From contig CAAGDT010000105.1 in the NCBI GenBank assembly GCA_900768675.1, positions 1 through 13,415 on the forward strand: DNA of 13,415 bases, read 5' to 3'. The notes under the pieces are model-generated. The model was not told the DNA's origin, searched no databases, and saw nothing but the letters and a program-made list of their open reading frames with translations. The position numbers and the translations under genes are program-made. The stretch comes from Oscillospiraceae bacterium (GTDB lineage Bacteria; Bacillota; Clostridia; Oscillospirales; Ruminococcaceae). Shown here one piece after another: positions 1 to 5,826 of the stretch; the first letter of the stretch is position 1, and the number at the start of each line of letters is the position of its first letter.

Positions 1-12
1 CTCTTCCGATCT
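1..12. other. Illumina adapter remnant at contig end
   Basis: Bases 1-12 read CTCTTCCGATCT, which is exactly the 3' end of the Illumina TruSeq universal adapter. The reverse complement AGATCGGAAGAG is the familiar read-through sequence. It interrupts the YbaK-type reading frame in the middle of a codon, just where that conserved protein should continue. These bases are therefore sequencing artefact left at the assembly edge, and genomic sequence starts at base 13. Confidence 0.93.
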
Positions 13-152
13 GTAATATCAACAGGCTGTCCGAGGGCGTTTGCAACAGTAACTCCGTCAATAAACTCGTCGCACTCGTAGGTATTTACGGTGTAAGGAA
101 TTTTCGATTTGTCAAGAAAACGCATAGCGTTTGTTTTAAGCTCTTTTCCCAT
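13..152 (-). CDS. ybaK: YbaK/EbsC-type Cys-tRNA(Pro) deacylase, 5' part only
   Basis: This partial gene encodes about the first 46 residues, starting MGKELKTNAMRFLDKSKIPY and continuing with a YECDEFIDG segment and VANALGQP. That pattern is typical of the N-terminus of YbaK/EbsC proteins, trans-editing enzymes that hydrolyse mischarged Cys-tRNA(Pro) in the cytoplasm. Full-length members are about 155-160 residues, so roughly 70% is missing. The catalytic lysine region lies beyond the contig edge. The ATG at 152-150 directly abuts the TAA stop of the DtxR-type gene (TAAATG), which indicates translational coupling in one operon. The ribosome site is weak, only a GAAAGAAG stretch inside the preceding gene. 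The frame runs on into the adapter at base 12 and that part should be trimmed. Family assignment rests on the N-terminal motif only. Confidence 0.8.
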
Positions 153-524
153 TTAATCAGACTTCTTTCCTATTATTTTCTTAATGCACTCAAAGCTTTC
201 GTCGCTTATGTCGTGCTCCATTTTGCAGGCGTCCCGGTGGGCTGCCTCCTCGCTTACGCCGAAGGACATAAGCATTTTCGCAAGGATTGTATGCCGCTCA
301 TAAACCGCCTCGGCAATCTGCCTTCCCTTTTCGGTCATTGCGATATGGTTAAGGTCGTCAACAATAATAAGCCCCTCGTCCCGCATTTTTTTCAACACCA
401 CGGAAAGAGTGGGTCTTGAATAGCCCAGCTCGGCGCAGATGTCAACTGCGTGAAGCTCGGGCTTCTTTTTCGACAAAACAAGTATGGTTTCAAGGTAATT
501 TTCGATAGCCTCGGATACTGCCAT
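153..524 (-). CDS. DtxR/MntR-family metal-dependent transcriptional repressor
   Basis: This is a small (123-residue) metal-sensing repressor of the DtxR/MntR family. An N-terminal winged helix (about residues 5-70, recognition helix around YSRPTLSVVLKKMRDEGL, wing ending in MTEKG) is followed by a helical dimerisation and metal-binding half. Counting from the upstream ATG, candidate metal ligands are His80, Cys102, Glu105 and His106 (motif CKMEH), matching the Cys-x-x-Glu-His site of DtxR. The first-helix position that is Met in DtxR or Asp in MntR is Asn11 here. There is no C-terminal SH3-like domain, so the overall form is MntR-like. I chose the ATG at 524 because the AGGAGG at 537-532 sits 7 bases away. 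An in-frame ATG at 530 is only 1 base from it. The ribosome site overlaps the stop codon of the dehydrogenase gene, so the two are coupled. Which metal it senses (Mn or Fe) cannot be told. Confidence 0.88.
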   Translation of the reverse strand: MAVSEAIENYLETILVLSKKKPELHAVDICAELGYSRPTLSVVLKKMRDEGLIIVDDLNHIAMTEKGRQIAEAVYERHTILAKMLMSFGVSEEAAHRDACKMEHDISDESFECIKKIIGKKSD

Positions 525-531
525 TTTCATT

Positions 532-537
532 CCTCCT
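532..537 (-). promoter_or_regulatory. Ribosome binding site deciding the DtxR-type start
   Basis: A perfect AGGAGG overlaps the TAA stop of the upstream dehydrogenase gene (TAAGGAGG). It lies 1 base before one in-frame ATG (530) and 7 bases before a second (524). Normal spacing favours the second ATG, giving a protein two residues shorter than the longest frame. Confidence 0.75.
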
Positions 538-1487
538 TAACCGGTCACCACGTTTACAGGCGCTCCTGAAATAAACGCTTTTAAGTTTTCCTCCGCTATT
601 TTAAGCAGTCTTTCTCTTGTTTCAAAGCCAGCCCATGCAATATGGGGAGTTATTATACAGTTTTCTATATCGAAAAGCGGGCAGTCCGCCGACATAGGCT
701 CGGTTGTCAGAACGTCAAGACCTGCACCTAAAAGCTTACCGCTGAGCAGCGCGTCCCTTAAAGCGTATTCGTCAACCACGGGACCTCTTGAAGTATTGAT
801 AAGCACGGAATCCTGCTTCATTTTTGCGAAAGCCTCAGCGCTCATAAGCTTTTCGGAGGCGGGATTGAGAGGACAATGAAGGGTTACTATGTCGCTTTCT
901 TTGAGCAGGGTGTCAAAATCCACAAACTCTGCTATACTGTCCTCTTTCGGCGTTCTTGTATAAACAAGCACCCGCATACCGAAAGCCTTAGCCGCCCTTG
1001 CCACGCTTTTCCCTATGCTACCAAATCCGACAATTCCGATTGTTTTTCCCGAAACTCCCAGAATTTTATAGGGGAAATAAGAAAAGGTAGGACTTTTAAT
1101 CCAGTCGCCCCGCTTTACGGACTGCACATAACGGCTGACTTTACCGTATATCTCAAAAATCAGAGAAAAGGTGAGCTGGACAACTCCGTCGGTGGAATAG
1201 CCGGGCACATTTGAAACTGTAATTCCGTGGGATGCGGCATAGTCCGTGTCAACGTTGTTCCAGCCGGTAGCGAAAAGACCTATATATTTAAGATTTTTTG
1301 CAGCAGACATAACCTCCGCGGTCATAGGCGTTTTATTGCAAAGCACAATATCCGCCTCCCGTATGCGTTCAGCCGCCCTTTCCGGCTCGGTAACTCCGTA
1401 GCGGATAACCGTTCCGTACTTTGCAATGGAGGAGAAACTAAGGTCGCCTGTTGTTACTGTATCGCTGTCTGTAATGACTATTTTCAT
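537..1487 (-). CDS. D-isomer-specific 2-hydroxyacid dehydrogenase (glycerate dehydrogenase/hydroxypyruvate reductase type)
   Basis: This 316-residue cytoplasmic oxidoreductase interconverts a 2-oxoacid and a D-2-hydroxyacid with a nicotinamide cofactor. The order of parts is a split substrate domain (1-100 and about 285-316) around a Rossmann domain with GFGSIG at 154-159. The catalytic triad of the family is visible: Arg234 in NTSRGPVVDE, Glu263 in TTEP and His282 in PHIAWA. After the second Rossmann strand the sequence is VYTRTP (175-180) with Arg and no acidic residue, so NADP(H) may be accepted as well as NAD(H); this is inference. Length and motifs fit glycerate dehydrogenase/hydroxypyruvate reductase better than the longer SerA type, but the exact substrate is unknown. 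The ATG at 1487 follows AAAGGA with a 9-base spacer. It is the first gene of an operon with the DtxR-type repressor and ybaK, driven by the promoter at 1529-1557. Confidence 0.9.
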   Translation of the reverse strand: MKIVITDSDTVTTGDLSFSSIAKYGTVIRYGVTEPERAAERIREADIVLCNKTPMTAEVMSAAKNLKYIGLFATGWNNVDTDYAASHGITVSNVPGYSTDGVVQLTFSLIFEIYGKVSRYVQSVKRGDWIKSPTFSYFPYKILGVSGKTIGIVGFGSIGKSVARAAKAFGMRVLVYTRTPKEDSIAEFVDFDTLLKESDIVTLHCPLNPASEKLMSAEAFAKMKQDSVLINTSRGPVVDEYALRDALLSGKLLGAGLDVLTTEPMSADCPLFDIENCIITPHIAWAGFETRERLLKIAEENLKAFISGAPVNVVTG

Positions 1488-1528
1488 AACGCTGAATCCT
1501 TTCGGTGGGGTATGAAATTATATATTTA

Positions 1529-1557
1529 ATTATACCACAACAGAGTTTACATTTCAA
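1529..1557 (-). promoter_or_regulatory. SigA promoter for the dehydrogenase-dtxR-ybaK operon
   Basis: On the minus strand, TTGAAA (1557-1552) and TATAAT (1534-1529) are separated by exactly 17 bases, with a TGG extended -10 immediately before TATAAT. Transcription would begin near 1522, leaving about 35 bases of leader that include the AAAGGA ribosome site of the dehydrogenase gene. Confidence 0.8.
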
Positions 1558-1568
1558 TAAATAAATCA

Positions 1569-1579
1569 GTAAATTTTAC
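1569..1579. promoter_or_regulatory. Small palindrome between the divergent promoters, possible operator
   Basis: GTAAATTTTAC is a perfect five-base inverted repeat around a single central base, and a further GTTTAC lies at 1545-1550. It sits between the two -35 elements, where a MarR-family regulator could act on both promoters. The region is AT-rich, so chance is a real alternative and no binding is shown. Confidence 0.3.
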
Positions 1580-1610
1580 CATTTTTGACACAATTATTTC
1601 AAATTTGGTG

Positions 1611-1639
1611 TTGACAGAATAAAAATGTTGTGATATAAT
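1611..1639 (+). promoter_or_regulatory. Consensus SigA promoter for the marR-DAHP synthase unit
   Basis: TTGACA (1611-1616) and TATAAT (1634-1639) are both perfect matches to consensus, separated by 17 bases, with a TGA extended -10 just before TATAAT. This predicts a very strong promoter starting near 1646, perhaps one that needs repression. A second TTGACA at 1585-1590 has no matching -10. Confidence 0.88.
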
Positions 1640-1645
1640 TAAATT

Positions 1646-1773
1646 AAATAAGCGGTATGGTTAATTTCCTGCTGCTTATACAGAAATAAAGAAATAGCAA
1701 CCGGATATCAAAGGGGCTTAAAGCTCCGAATTATTTCATTTTTACGCATGACGTAACAGGCAGGAGAATTATT
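1646..1773 (+). promoter_or_regulatory. 5' leader of the marR transcript (about 128 bases)
   Basis: From the predicted start to the marR ATG is a leader longer than translation needs. It contains a short GGGGC/GCTCC hairpin (1713-1727) and a second small hairpin TTACG/CGTAA (1742-1756) just before the AGGAG ribosome site. A possible 10-codon open frame at 1657-1689 (MVNFLLLIQK) has no convincing ribosome site. I do not recognise any known riboswitch or T-box here. Confidence 0.35.
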
Positions 1774-2247
1774 ATGGCAGAATTAGAACTCAGCAAAGCG
1801 CTCTTGAAGCTTTATCACAATATGATGAAGCTTGAAGATATGACGCTCCAAAGCACAAGAACACTCAACCTCACAATCAACGAGCTTCACCTCATCGAAT
1901 GTATTAGGGAACTCACAAAGGGCAATGACGGTCCTACAATCAGCGAAGTTGCATTCAAGCTGGACATCACCAGACCCTCTACAACAGTTGCAGTAAACAA
2001 GCTTGTTTTAAAGAAGTTTGTTGAAAAGACAGGCTGCGTAAGCGACGGACGTTCCGTAAGGGTTAAGCTTACTGCAAAGGGCGAAAAGGCTTTTGAAACC
2101 CATAAGAAGTATCACAACGACCTTGCAAAGACCGTAAAGGCTTGCTTCGACAAGGAAGAGTATAAGCTTCTCAGCGCTTCCCTTCAGAAGCTTGACAAGT
2201 TCTTCGAGGAAAAAATCGAAGAGGCAGACAAGGAAGAAGAATTTTAA
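1774..2247 (+). CDS. MarR-family winged-helix transcriptional regulator
   Basis: This 157-residue dimeric regulator has the MarR layout. N-terminal helices (1-48, including LTINELHLIECI) are followed by the winged helix: TISEVAFKLDITRPSTTVAV at about 55-74 holds the helix-turn-helix, and CVSDGRSVRVKLTAKGEKAF at 88-107 holds the wing with its conserved Asp-Gly-Arg tip. C-terminal dimerisation helices end in a very acidic tail (EEKIEEADKEEEF). The helix-turn-helix and wing resemble the FabT-like clostridial branch that controls fatty acid genes, but the neighbour here is DAHP synthase, so the regulon is uncertain. Ligand pocket residues cannot be assigned. The start is well supported by AGGAG seven bases before the ATG. 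It is the first gene after a consensus promoter and probably regulates itself and, by inference, the divergent dehydrogenase operon. Confidence 0.88.
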   Translation: MAELELSKALLKLYHNMMKLEDMTLQSTRTLNLTINELHLIECIRELTKGNDGPTISEVAFKLDITRPSTTVAVNKLVLKKFVEKTGCVSDGRSVRVKLTAKGEKAFETHKKYHNDLAKTVKACFDKEEYKLLSASLQKLDKFFEEKIEEADKEEEF

Positions 2248-2258
2248 GGCATTATTTG

Positions 2259-2286
2259 TAAAGCAGACTTTAAGGAGTCTGCTTTA
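2259..2286 (+). terminator. Hairpin between marR and DAHP synthase, weak terminator or attenuator
   Basis: TAAAGCAGACT and AGTCTGCTTTA form a perfect 11-base-pair stem around a six-base loop (TTAAGG), 11 bases after the marR stop. The 3' arm ends in only three T before ATAAG, so the U tract is poor and termination would be partial. No convincing promoter follows before the DAHP synthase gene, which suggests read-through, with the hairpin setting the relative level of the two genes. Confidence 0.5.
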
Positions 2287-2375
2287 TAAGTGAATAGAAT
2301 TTCAGCGATTAAAAGCGGCAAAAGATAAAAGCGCTAAATCAAAGTCAATGCACTAAAAGAAAGGAAACAAAAACA

Positions 2376-3404
2376 ATGGGAATGATTTTTAACAGAAAGC
2401 TGCCTATCCCGAAGGAGATTAAGGAAATGTATCCCCTTACCGAAAAGGTAGCCAAAATCAAGGAGGAAAAGGATAAGGAAATCTGCAATATCTTCGCAGG
2501 CGAGGACAAGAGATTTTTACTTATAATCGGTCCCTGCTCCGCTGATAAGGAAGAGCCGGTTATGGATTACACCCAGAGGCTTGCCCGTATTCAGGAGGAG
2601 GTCAAGGACAAGATTTTCATTATCCCCCGTATTTATACCAACAAGCCCCGTACCACAGGCGAGGGCTACAAGGGCATGATTCACCAGCCCGACCCCACAA
2701 AGAAAGAGGATATGCTTGAAGGTCTTATCTCCGTAAGAAAGCTGCACACAAGAGCAATTGAAGAAACAGGTCTTGTATGCGCTGACGAAATGCTTTATCC
2801 CGAGAATTACAGGTATCTTTCCGACCTGCTTTCCTACGTTGCTATCGGCGCCCGCTCCGTTGAGGACCAGCAGCACAGACTTACGGCAAGCGGTATGGAT
2901 ATTCCCTGCGGCATGAAGAACCCCACAGCAGGCGACTACACCGTTATGCTCAACTCTATTATTGCAGCCCAGAGCAGCCACACCTTCCTTTACAGAGGCT
3001 GGGAAGTAAACACAACCGGCAACCCATACGCTCATGCAATTTTAAGAGGATATGTAAACAAGCACGGCAACACTGTTCCCAACTACCACTACGAGGACTT
3101 GAAGCTTTTACACGAGATGTACTGTGCAAAGAACCTTGTAAACTGCTCGGTTATCGTTGACTGCAACCATTCAAATTCGGGCAAGAAGTTTGATGAGCAG
3201 CCCAGAATTGCCAAGGAAGTAATTTTCAGCAAGACTCACTCCGCAGACCTTTCCGACTTTATCAAGGGTCTTATGATTGAAAGCTACATAGAGGACGGCT
3301 GTCAGAAGGCGGAAGAGGGCGTTTACGGAAAATCTATCACCGACCCCTGCCTTGGCTGGGAAAAGACCCAGAAGCTTATCTACGAAATTGCTGACGCACT
3401 TTAA
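2376..3404 (+). CDS. aroF: Class I 3-deoxy-7-phosphoheptulonate (DAHP) synthase
   Basis: This cytoplasmic enzyme condenses phosphoenolpyruvate and erythrose 4-phosphate to DAHP, the first committed step of the shikimate pathway. At 342 residues it has the normal size of the E. coli AroF/AroG/AroH type. Family motifs appear in order: IGPCSAD (51-57, metal ligand Cys54), IPRIY with KPRTT (83-94, substrate-binding Arg and Lys), GARSVEDQQHR (158-168), CGMKNPTAGD (178-187, Lys181), HAILRG (220-225), DCNHSNS (262-268, ligand His265), ESYIEDG (302-308, ligand Glu302) and SITDPCLGW (320-328, ligand Asp323). All four metal ligands are therefore present. Feedback specificity (Phe, Tyr or Trp) cannot be read with confidence. 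The gene follows marR by 128 bases and is probably co-transcribed with it. The start at 2376 has AAGGA 10 bases upstream; an alternative ATG lies two codons later. Confidence 0.95.
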   Translation: MGMIFNRKLPIPKEIKEMYPLTEKVAKIKEEKDKEICNIFAGEDKRFLLIIGPCSADKEEPVMDYTQRLARIQEEVKDKIFIIPRIYTNKPRTTGEGYKGMIHQPDPTKKEDMLEGLISVRKLHTRAIEETGLVCADEMLYPENYRYLSDLLSYVAIGARSVEDQQHRLTASGMDIPCGMKNPTAGDYTVMLNSIIAAQSSHTFLYRGWEVNTTGNPYAHAILRGYVNKHGNTVPNYHYEDLKLLHEMYCAKNLVNCSVIVDCNHSNSGKKFDEQPRIAKEVIFSKTHSADLSDFIKGLMIESYIEDGCQKAEEGVYGKSITDPCLGWEKTQKLIYEIADAL

Positions 3405-3421
3405 TTCACGATATAACGAAA

Positions 3422-3453
3422 GCTCCCGAAGCATGATGTTTCGGGAGCCTTTT
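3422..3453 (+). terminator. Intrinsic terminator after the DAHP synthase gene, perhaps bidirectional
   Basis: GCTCCCGAA (3422-3430) and TTCGGGAGC (3440-3448) form a 9-base-pair GC-rich stem that may extend by three pairs to a TGA triloop, followed by CTTTTGTTATT. It lies between two convergent genes. On the minus strand the same stem is followed by TTTCGTTATATCG, a poorer U tract, so it may also stop transcription of the CotH-like gene. Confidence 0.88.
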
Positions 3454-3454
3454 G

Positions 3455-5818
3455 TTATTCTTCGATATGATACCCCTCGGTAATTGTACCTATCCTGTAT
3501 TTTCCGTCAATCCCAAGGGTAATGGACTTGTCCTCGTCCATAACCACAACCCTTGCAGAGGAAAGAATATTGCCGTCCTTGTCGCTGAAATAAAGGGTTT
3601 CCCCTGTTTTCAGATTGAAATTAACCTGATATCTGTGAAGCGCCGAGGTTTCCTTATTATTTTTGCAGGAAACTGTAATCACGCCCTTTGCAGGTACTGA
3701 GCAGGCAGGAAATTCCCACTTTTTCAAATCCTCTTCATCATCGGAAAGGAAATAACCGCCGATTGAAACAGCCTCATCGGAAGGGTTGTAAATTTCAATC
3801 CAGTCTCCCTCCCCCGCCGTATAAAGCTCGCTTATTACAGGGGCTGCATCAACCGCAGTCTTTTTAAGATAAAGGGTTACTGTAATATTTTCCTCCTCGT
3901 CAGCCATTGAAGCGGAAATTTCAAGCTTTTCATCGGTGTACGCCTTGCCGTTTACCTCCCAGCGGTCAAATTCATACCCCGCATAAGGCTTAGTTTGTGC
4001 AGTAACGCTTACTGCCTTAAAATAAGAAGCACTTGCGGTTCCCGAGGAAGTCAGAATCTGTGAGTTAAGACAGGTTTCTGCACCTACGGGATTATAAAGC
4101 TTAACGTTATAGTATTCCATATCGTAGCCGAACTGCTTTGAAAGGCTGCGGAGCATTACAGTCGGGCGCTTTTCAGCGAAATCCCGTATCTGCTGTCGGC
4201 TGTCCGCAAAGGTGTTTTCATTAGCCCATGTTGATGTGTAGCCGTTATTCAGAGCGTACATACACTCGGTATCACATTCCTCAATAAGCTTTTCGACCGT
4301 TTCAAGAACATGGTCGGTGGCAAAGGAGCCGCCGATAAGGTCGCATATTTCCGCCGCAAATGCCTGCTGCATATCCTCCCGCTCAAGAAGCTTTCTGAGC
4401 AGCAGGGATTCGCCCTGCATGTGGTTGCCTGTCAGCACATTATTAAGTGTGTTGTCCTTATAGCCGTTTCCGTAGAGTCCCCATGCAAATTCTGCGTCAA
4501 ACAGGAGAAACCTCCACTTCCCGTCAAGATATGGACTTTCGGTAACCTCGCCCTCCGATGGGTAATAGCGCCACGCCTTGTAGTTGTTTCCGGGCCAGTC
4601 CTTGTTGTCGATATAAATCTGGATTGCGTAGTATTTTAAGAAGTTGTCAAGGTCAACAAGCTCGCAGAACTCGCTGAAATTCTTATCGTCCGTAAGCCCG
4701 CTTTCCGCAAGCTCCAACAGATGATTCCAGTCGTTCACGCTCTGCTCGTCGTCCCCCTCCACTTCCTTTTCCTTAGAGCCGACTATGCGGAAATTTTCCT
4801 TATTTCCGCCGTATTCCATTTCCAGATAATCGTTGCTGTAGGCTTCGTGGAGCCATGAAAAGCCGTAGTACTCGCTGTTCAGGAATACCGCTGCGGGGCG
4901 CACACGCTGAACGTCTGGGAATCCTGCCTCGGAAGCAAGAGTCATTGAAAGCTCGTCCCTGATACTGGCAAATTCACGGTCATTTGCGTTATTTCTGAGA
5001 GTTATGCGGTCGTAGCGGTTTATAAGATTGCCGAAGGAGTCTGCATTGCCCTCAAAAAATGGGTACTTGAACTTTCCCTCGCTGTATATATTCCTTGCTA
5101 TAAGCCGCCAGGACTTCTGAGAAACGGCTCTTGAAGCGCCGCCGACCACTCTGCCGCCTGCCGCCTGACTTATAATCTGCTCCCCGTCGGAGGTGAAGGC
5201 TTCAACGTACATATCCCGCTCGCTTTCCCTGCCGCCGATTGACCAGTTTGCGGGAGCGTTATAGTCAATCTCACCGCCGTCGTATTCGTCGGAATTAAGG
5301 TACTCGTCCCGAACTGCGCCCTCGGTTGCAACTCCGTTATAGTAGTCGTAAAGGTTGTATTCGTCGGTAGAAAGCACAAAAACAAGTGTTGACTCATCAA
5401 AGCGGTCGAAAACATTTTTTCCTGTTATGTAGCTTTTATGAACAATTTCAGAGATTTCGCCTTCCTTAACCGCTATCGCCTTTATTGTTGTGGCAGTAAC
5501 CTTAGACCTCGCCTTTATCTCAATAGGCTCGGAGTATTGCTTTGACTTCTCCGTAGGGTCGTTTCCGTCGGTGGTGTAGTAGATTGAAGCGCCCTCCTCA
5601 GCGATAAGCTCAACAGCGATATCCGTATCGTAAAAGCTTCCGTTTTTTGAAAACTCAACGGGAGCTTTAAGCTTTTTCGGCTCCTCCGCTTCCTCGGGAT
5701 TTGCTTCTTCAAAGCTTGTGGGAAGCTGAACCTGCTTATCGCTGTGGTTTGCAAGCAGGTAACAGCCTGCCCCGCCAACAAGTAATACTGCACATAAAAG
5801 AATAACAAGTTTTTTCAT
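3455..5818 (-). CDS. Exported CotH-family (atypical kinase-like) multidomain protein
   Basis: This 787-residue exported protein starts with a hydrophobic signal (residues 3-22). The GAGC at 16-19 is an imperfect lipobox, so it may be a Cys19 lipoprotein or be held by the uncleaved segment. An acidic linker (36-50) follows. A chitobiase/hexosaminidase C-terminal-like beta domain (about 53-133, IYYTTDGNDPT) comes next, then the CotH domain (about 145-560). CotH landmarks are QKSWRLIAR (234-242), VFLNSEYYGFSWL (311-323), IYIDNKDWPGNN (401-412) and WRFLLFDAEFAWG (435-447). Asp404/Asp407 and Asp441 are candidate catalytic and metal-binding acids. An InlB-repeat-like segment (about 582-653, YAGYEFDRWEVNGK) and a lamin-tail domain (about 656-755, GDWIEIYNPSDEAVSIGGYFLSD in part) end it. 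Bacillus CotH phosphorylates spore-coat proteins. This one looks like a surface protein with unknown substrate. It follows ligA by 8 bases with an AAGGA ribosome site and ends the operon. Confidence 0.88.
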   Translation of the reverse strand: MKKLVILLCAVLLVGGAGCYLLANHSDKQVQLPTSFEEANPEEAEEPKKLKAPVEFSKNGSFYDTDIAVELIAEEGASIYYTTDGNDPTEKSKQYSEPIEIKARSKVTATTIKAIAVKEGEISEIVHKSYITGKNVFDRFDESTLVFVLSTDEYNLYDYYNGVATEGAVRDEYLNSDEYDGGEIDYNAPANWSIGGRESERDMYVEAFTSDGEQIISQAAGGRVVGGASRAVSQKSWRLIARNIYSEGKFKYPFFEGNADSFGNLINRYDRITLRNNANDREFASIRDELSMTLASEAGFPDVQRVRPAAVFLNSEYYGFSWLHEAYSNDYLEMEYGGNKENFRIVGSKEKEVEGDDEQSVNDWNHLLELAESGLTDDKNFSEFCELVDLDNFLKYYAIQIYIDNKDWPGNNYKAWRYYPSEGEVTESPYLDGKWRFLLFDAEFAWGLYGNGYKDNTLNNVLTGNHMQGESLLLRKLLEREDMQQAFAAEICDLIGGSFATDHVLETVEKLIEECDTECMYALNNGYTSTWANENTFADSRQQIRDFAEKRPTVMLRSLSKQFGYDMEYYNVKLYNPVGAETCLNSQILTSSGTASASYFKAVSVTAQTKPYAGYEFDRWEVNGKAYTDEKLEISASMADEEENITVTLYLKKTAVDAAPVISELYTAGEGDWIEIYNPSDEAVSIGGYFLSDDEEDLKKWEFPACSVPAKGVITVSCKNNKETSALHRYQVNFNLKTGETLYFSDKDGNILSSARVVVMDEDKSITLGIDGKYRIGTITEGYHIEE

Positions 5819-5826
5819 AATCTTCC

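Larger units (their letters stand above)
1524..1644. repeat. Inverted 19-base promoter element shared by both divergent promoters
   Basis: The element TGTTGTGRTATAATTAAAT occurs at 1542-1524 on the minus strand (R = G) and at 1626-1644 on the plus strand (R = A), 18 of 19 identical, with 83 bases between the copies. Each copy covers the spacer end, the extended -10, the -10 and five bases downstream of its own promoter. The -10 explains TATAAT and the preceding TG. The flanking TGTTG and TAAAT are also identical, which goes beyond promoter consensus and suggests a shared operator or a duplicated promoter. Confidence 0.85.

Noticed and set aside
876..1529. Plus-strand open frames antisense to the dehydrogenase gene
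   Set aside because: They are shadows of a conserved minus-strand coding region and encode no recognisable protein.
1585..1590. Second TTGACA as an extra -35 element
   Set aside because: No -10-like hexamer lies 16-18 bases downstream (the site reads GTGTTG), so it is probably not a functional promoter, though it could be part of an operator.
2517..3035. Open frame of 172 codons antisense to the DAHP synthase gene
   Set aside because: It mirrors the codon structure of a strongly conserved gene, lacks domain features and has no plausible expression signals.
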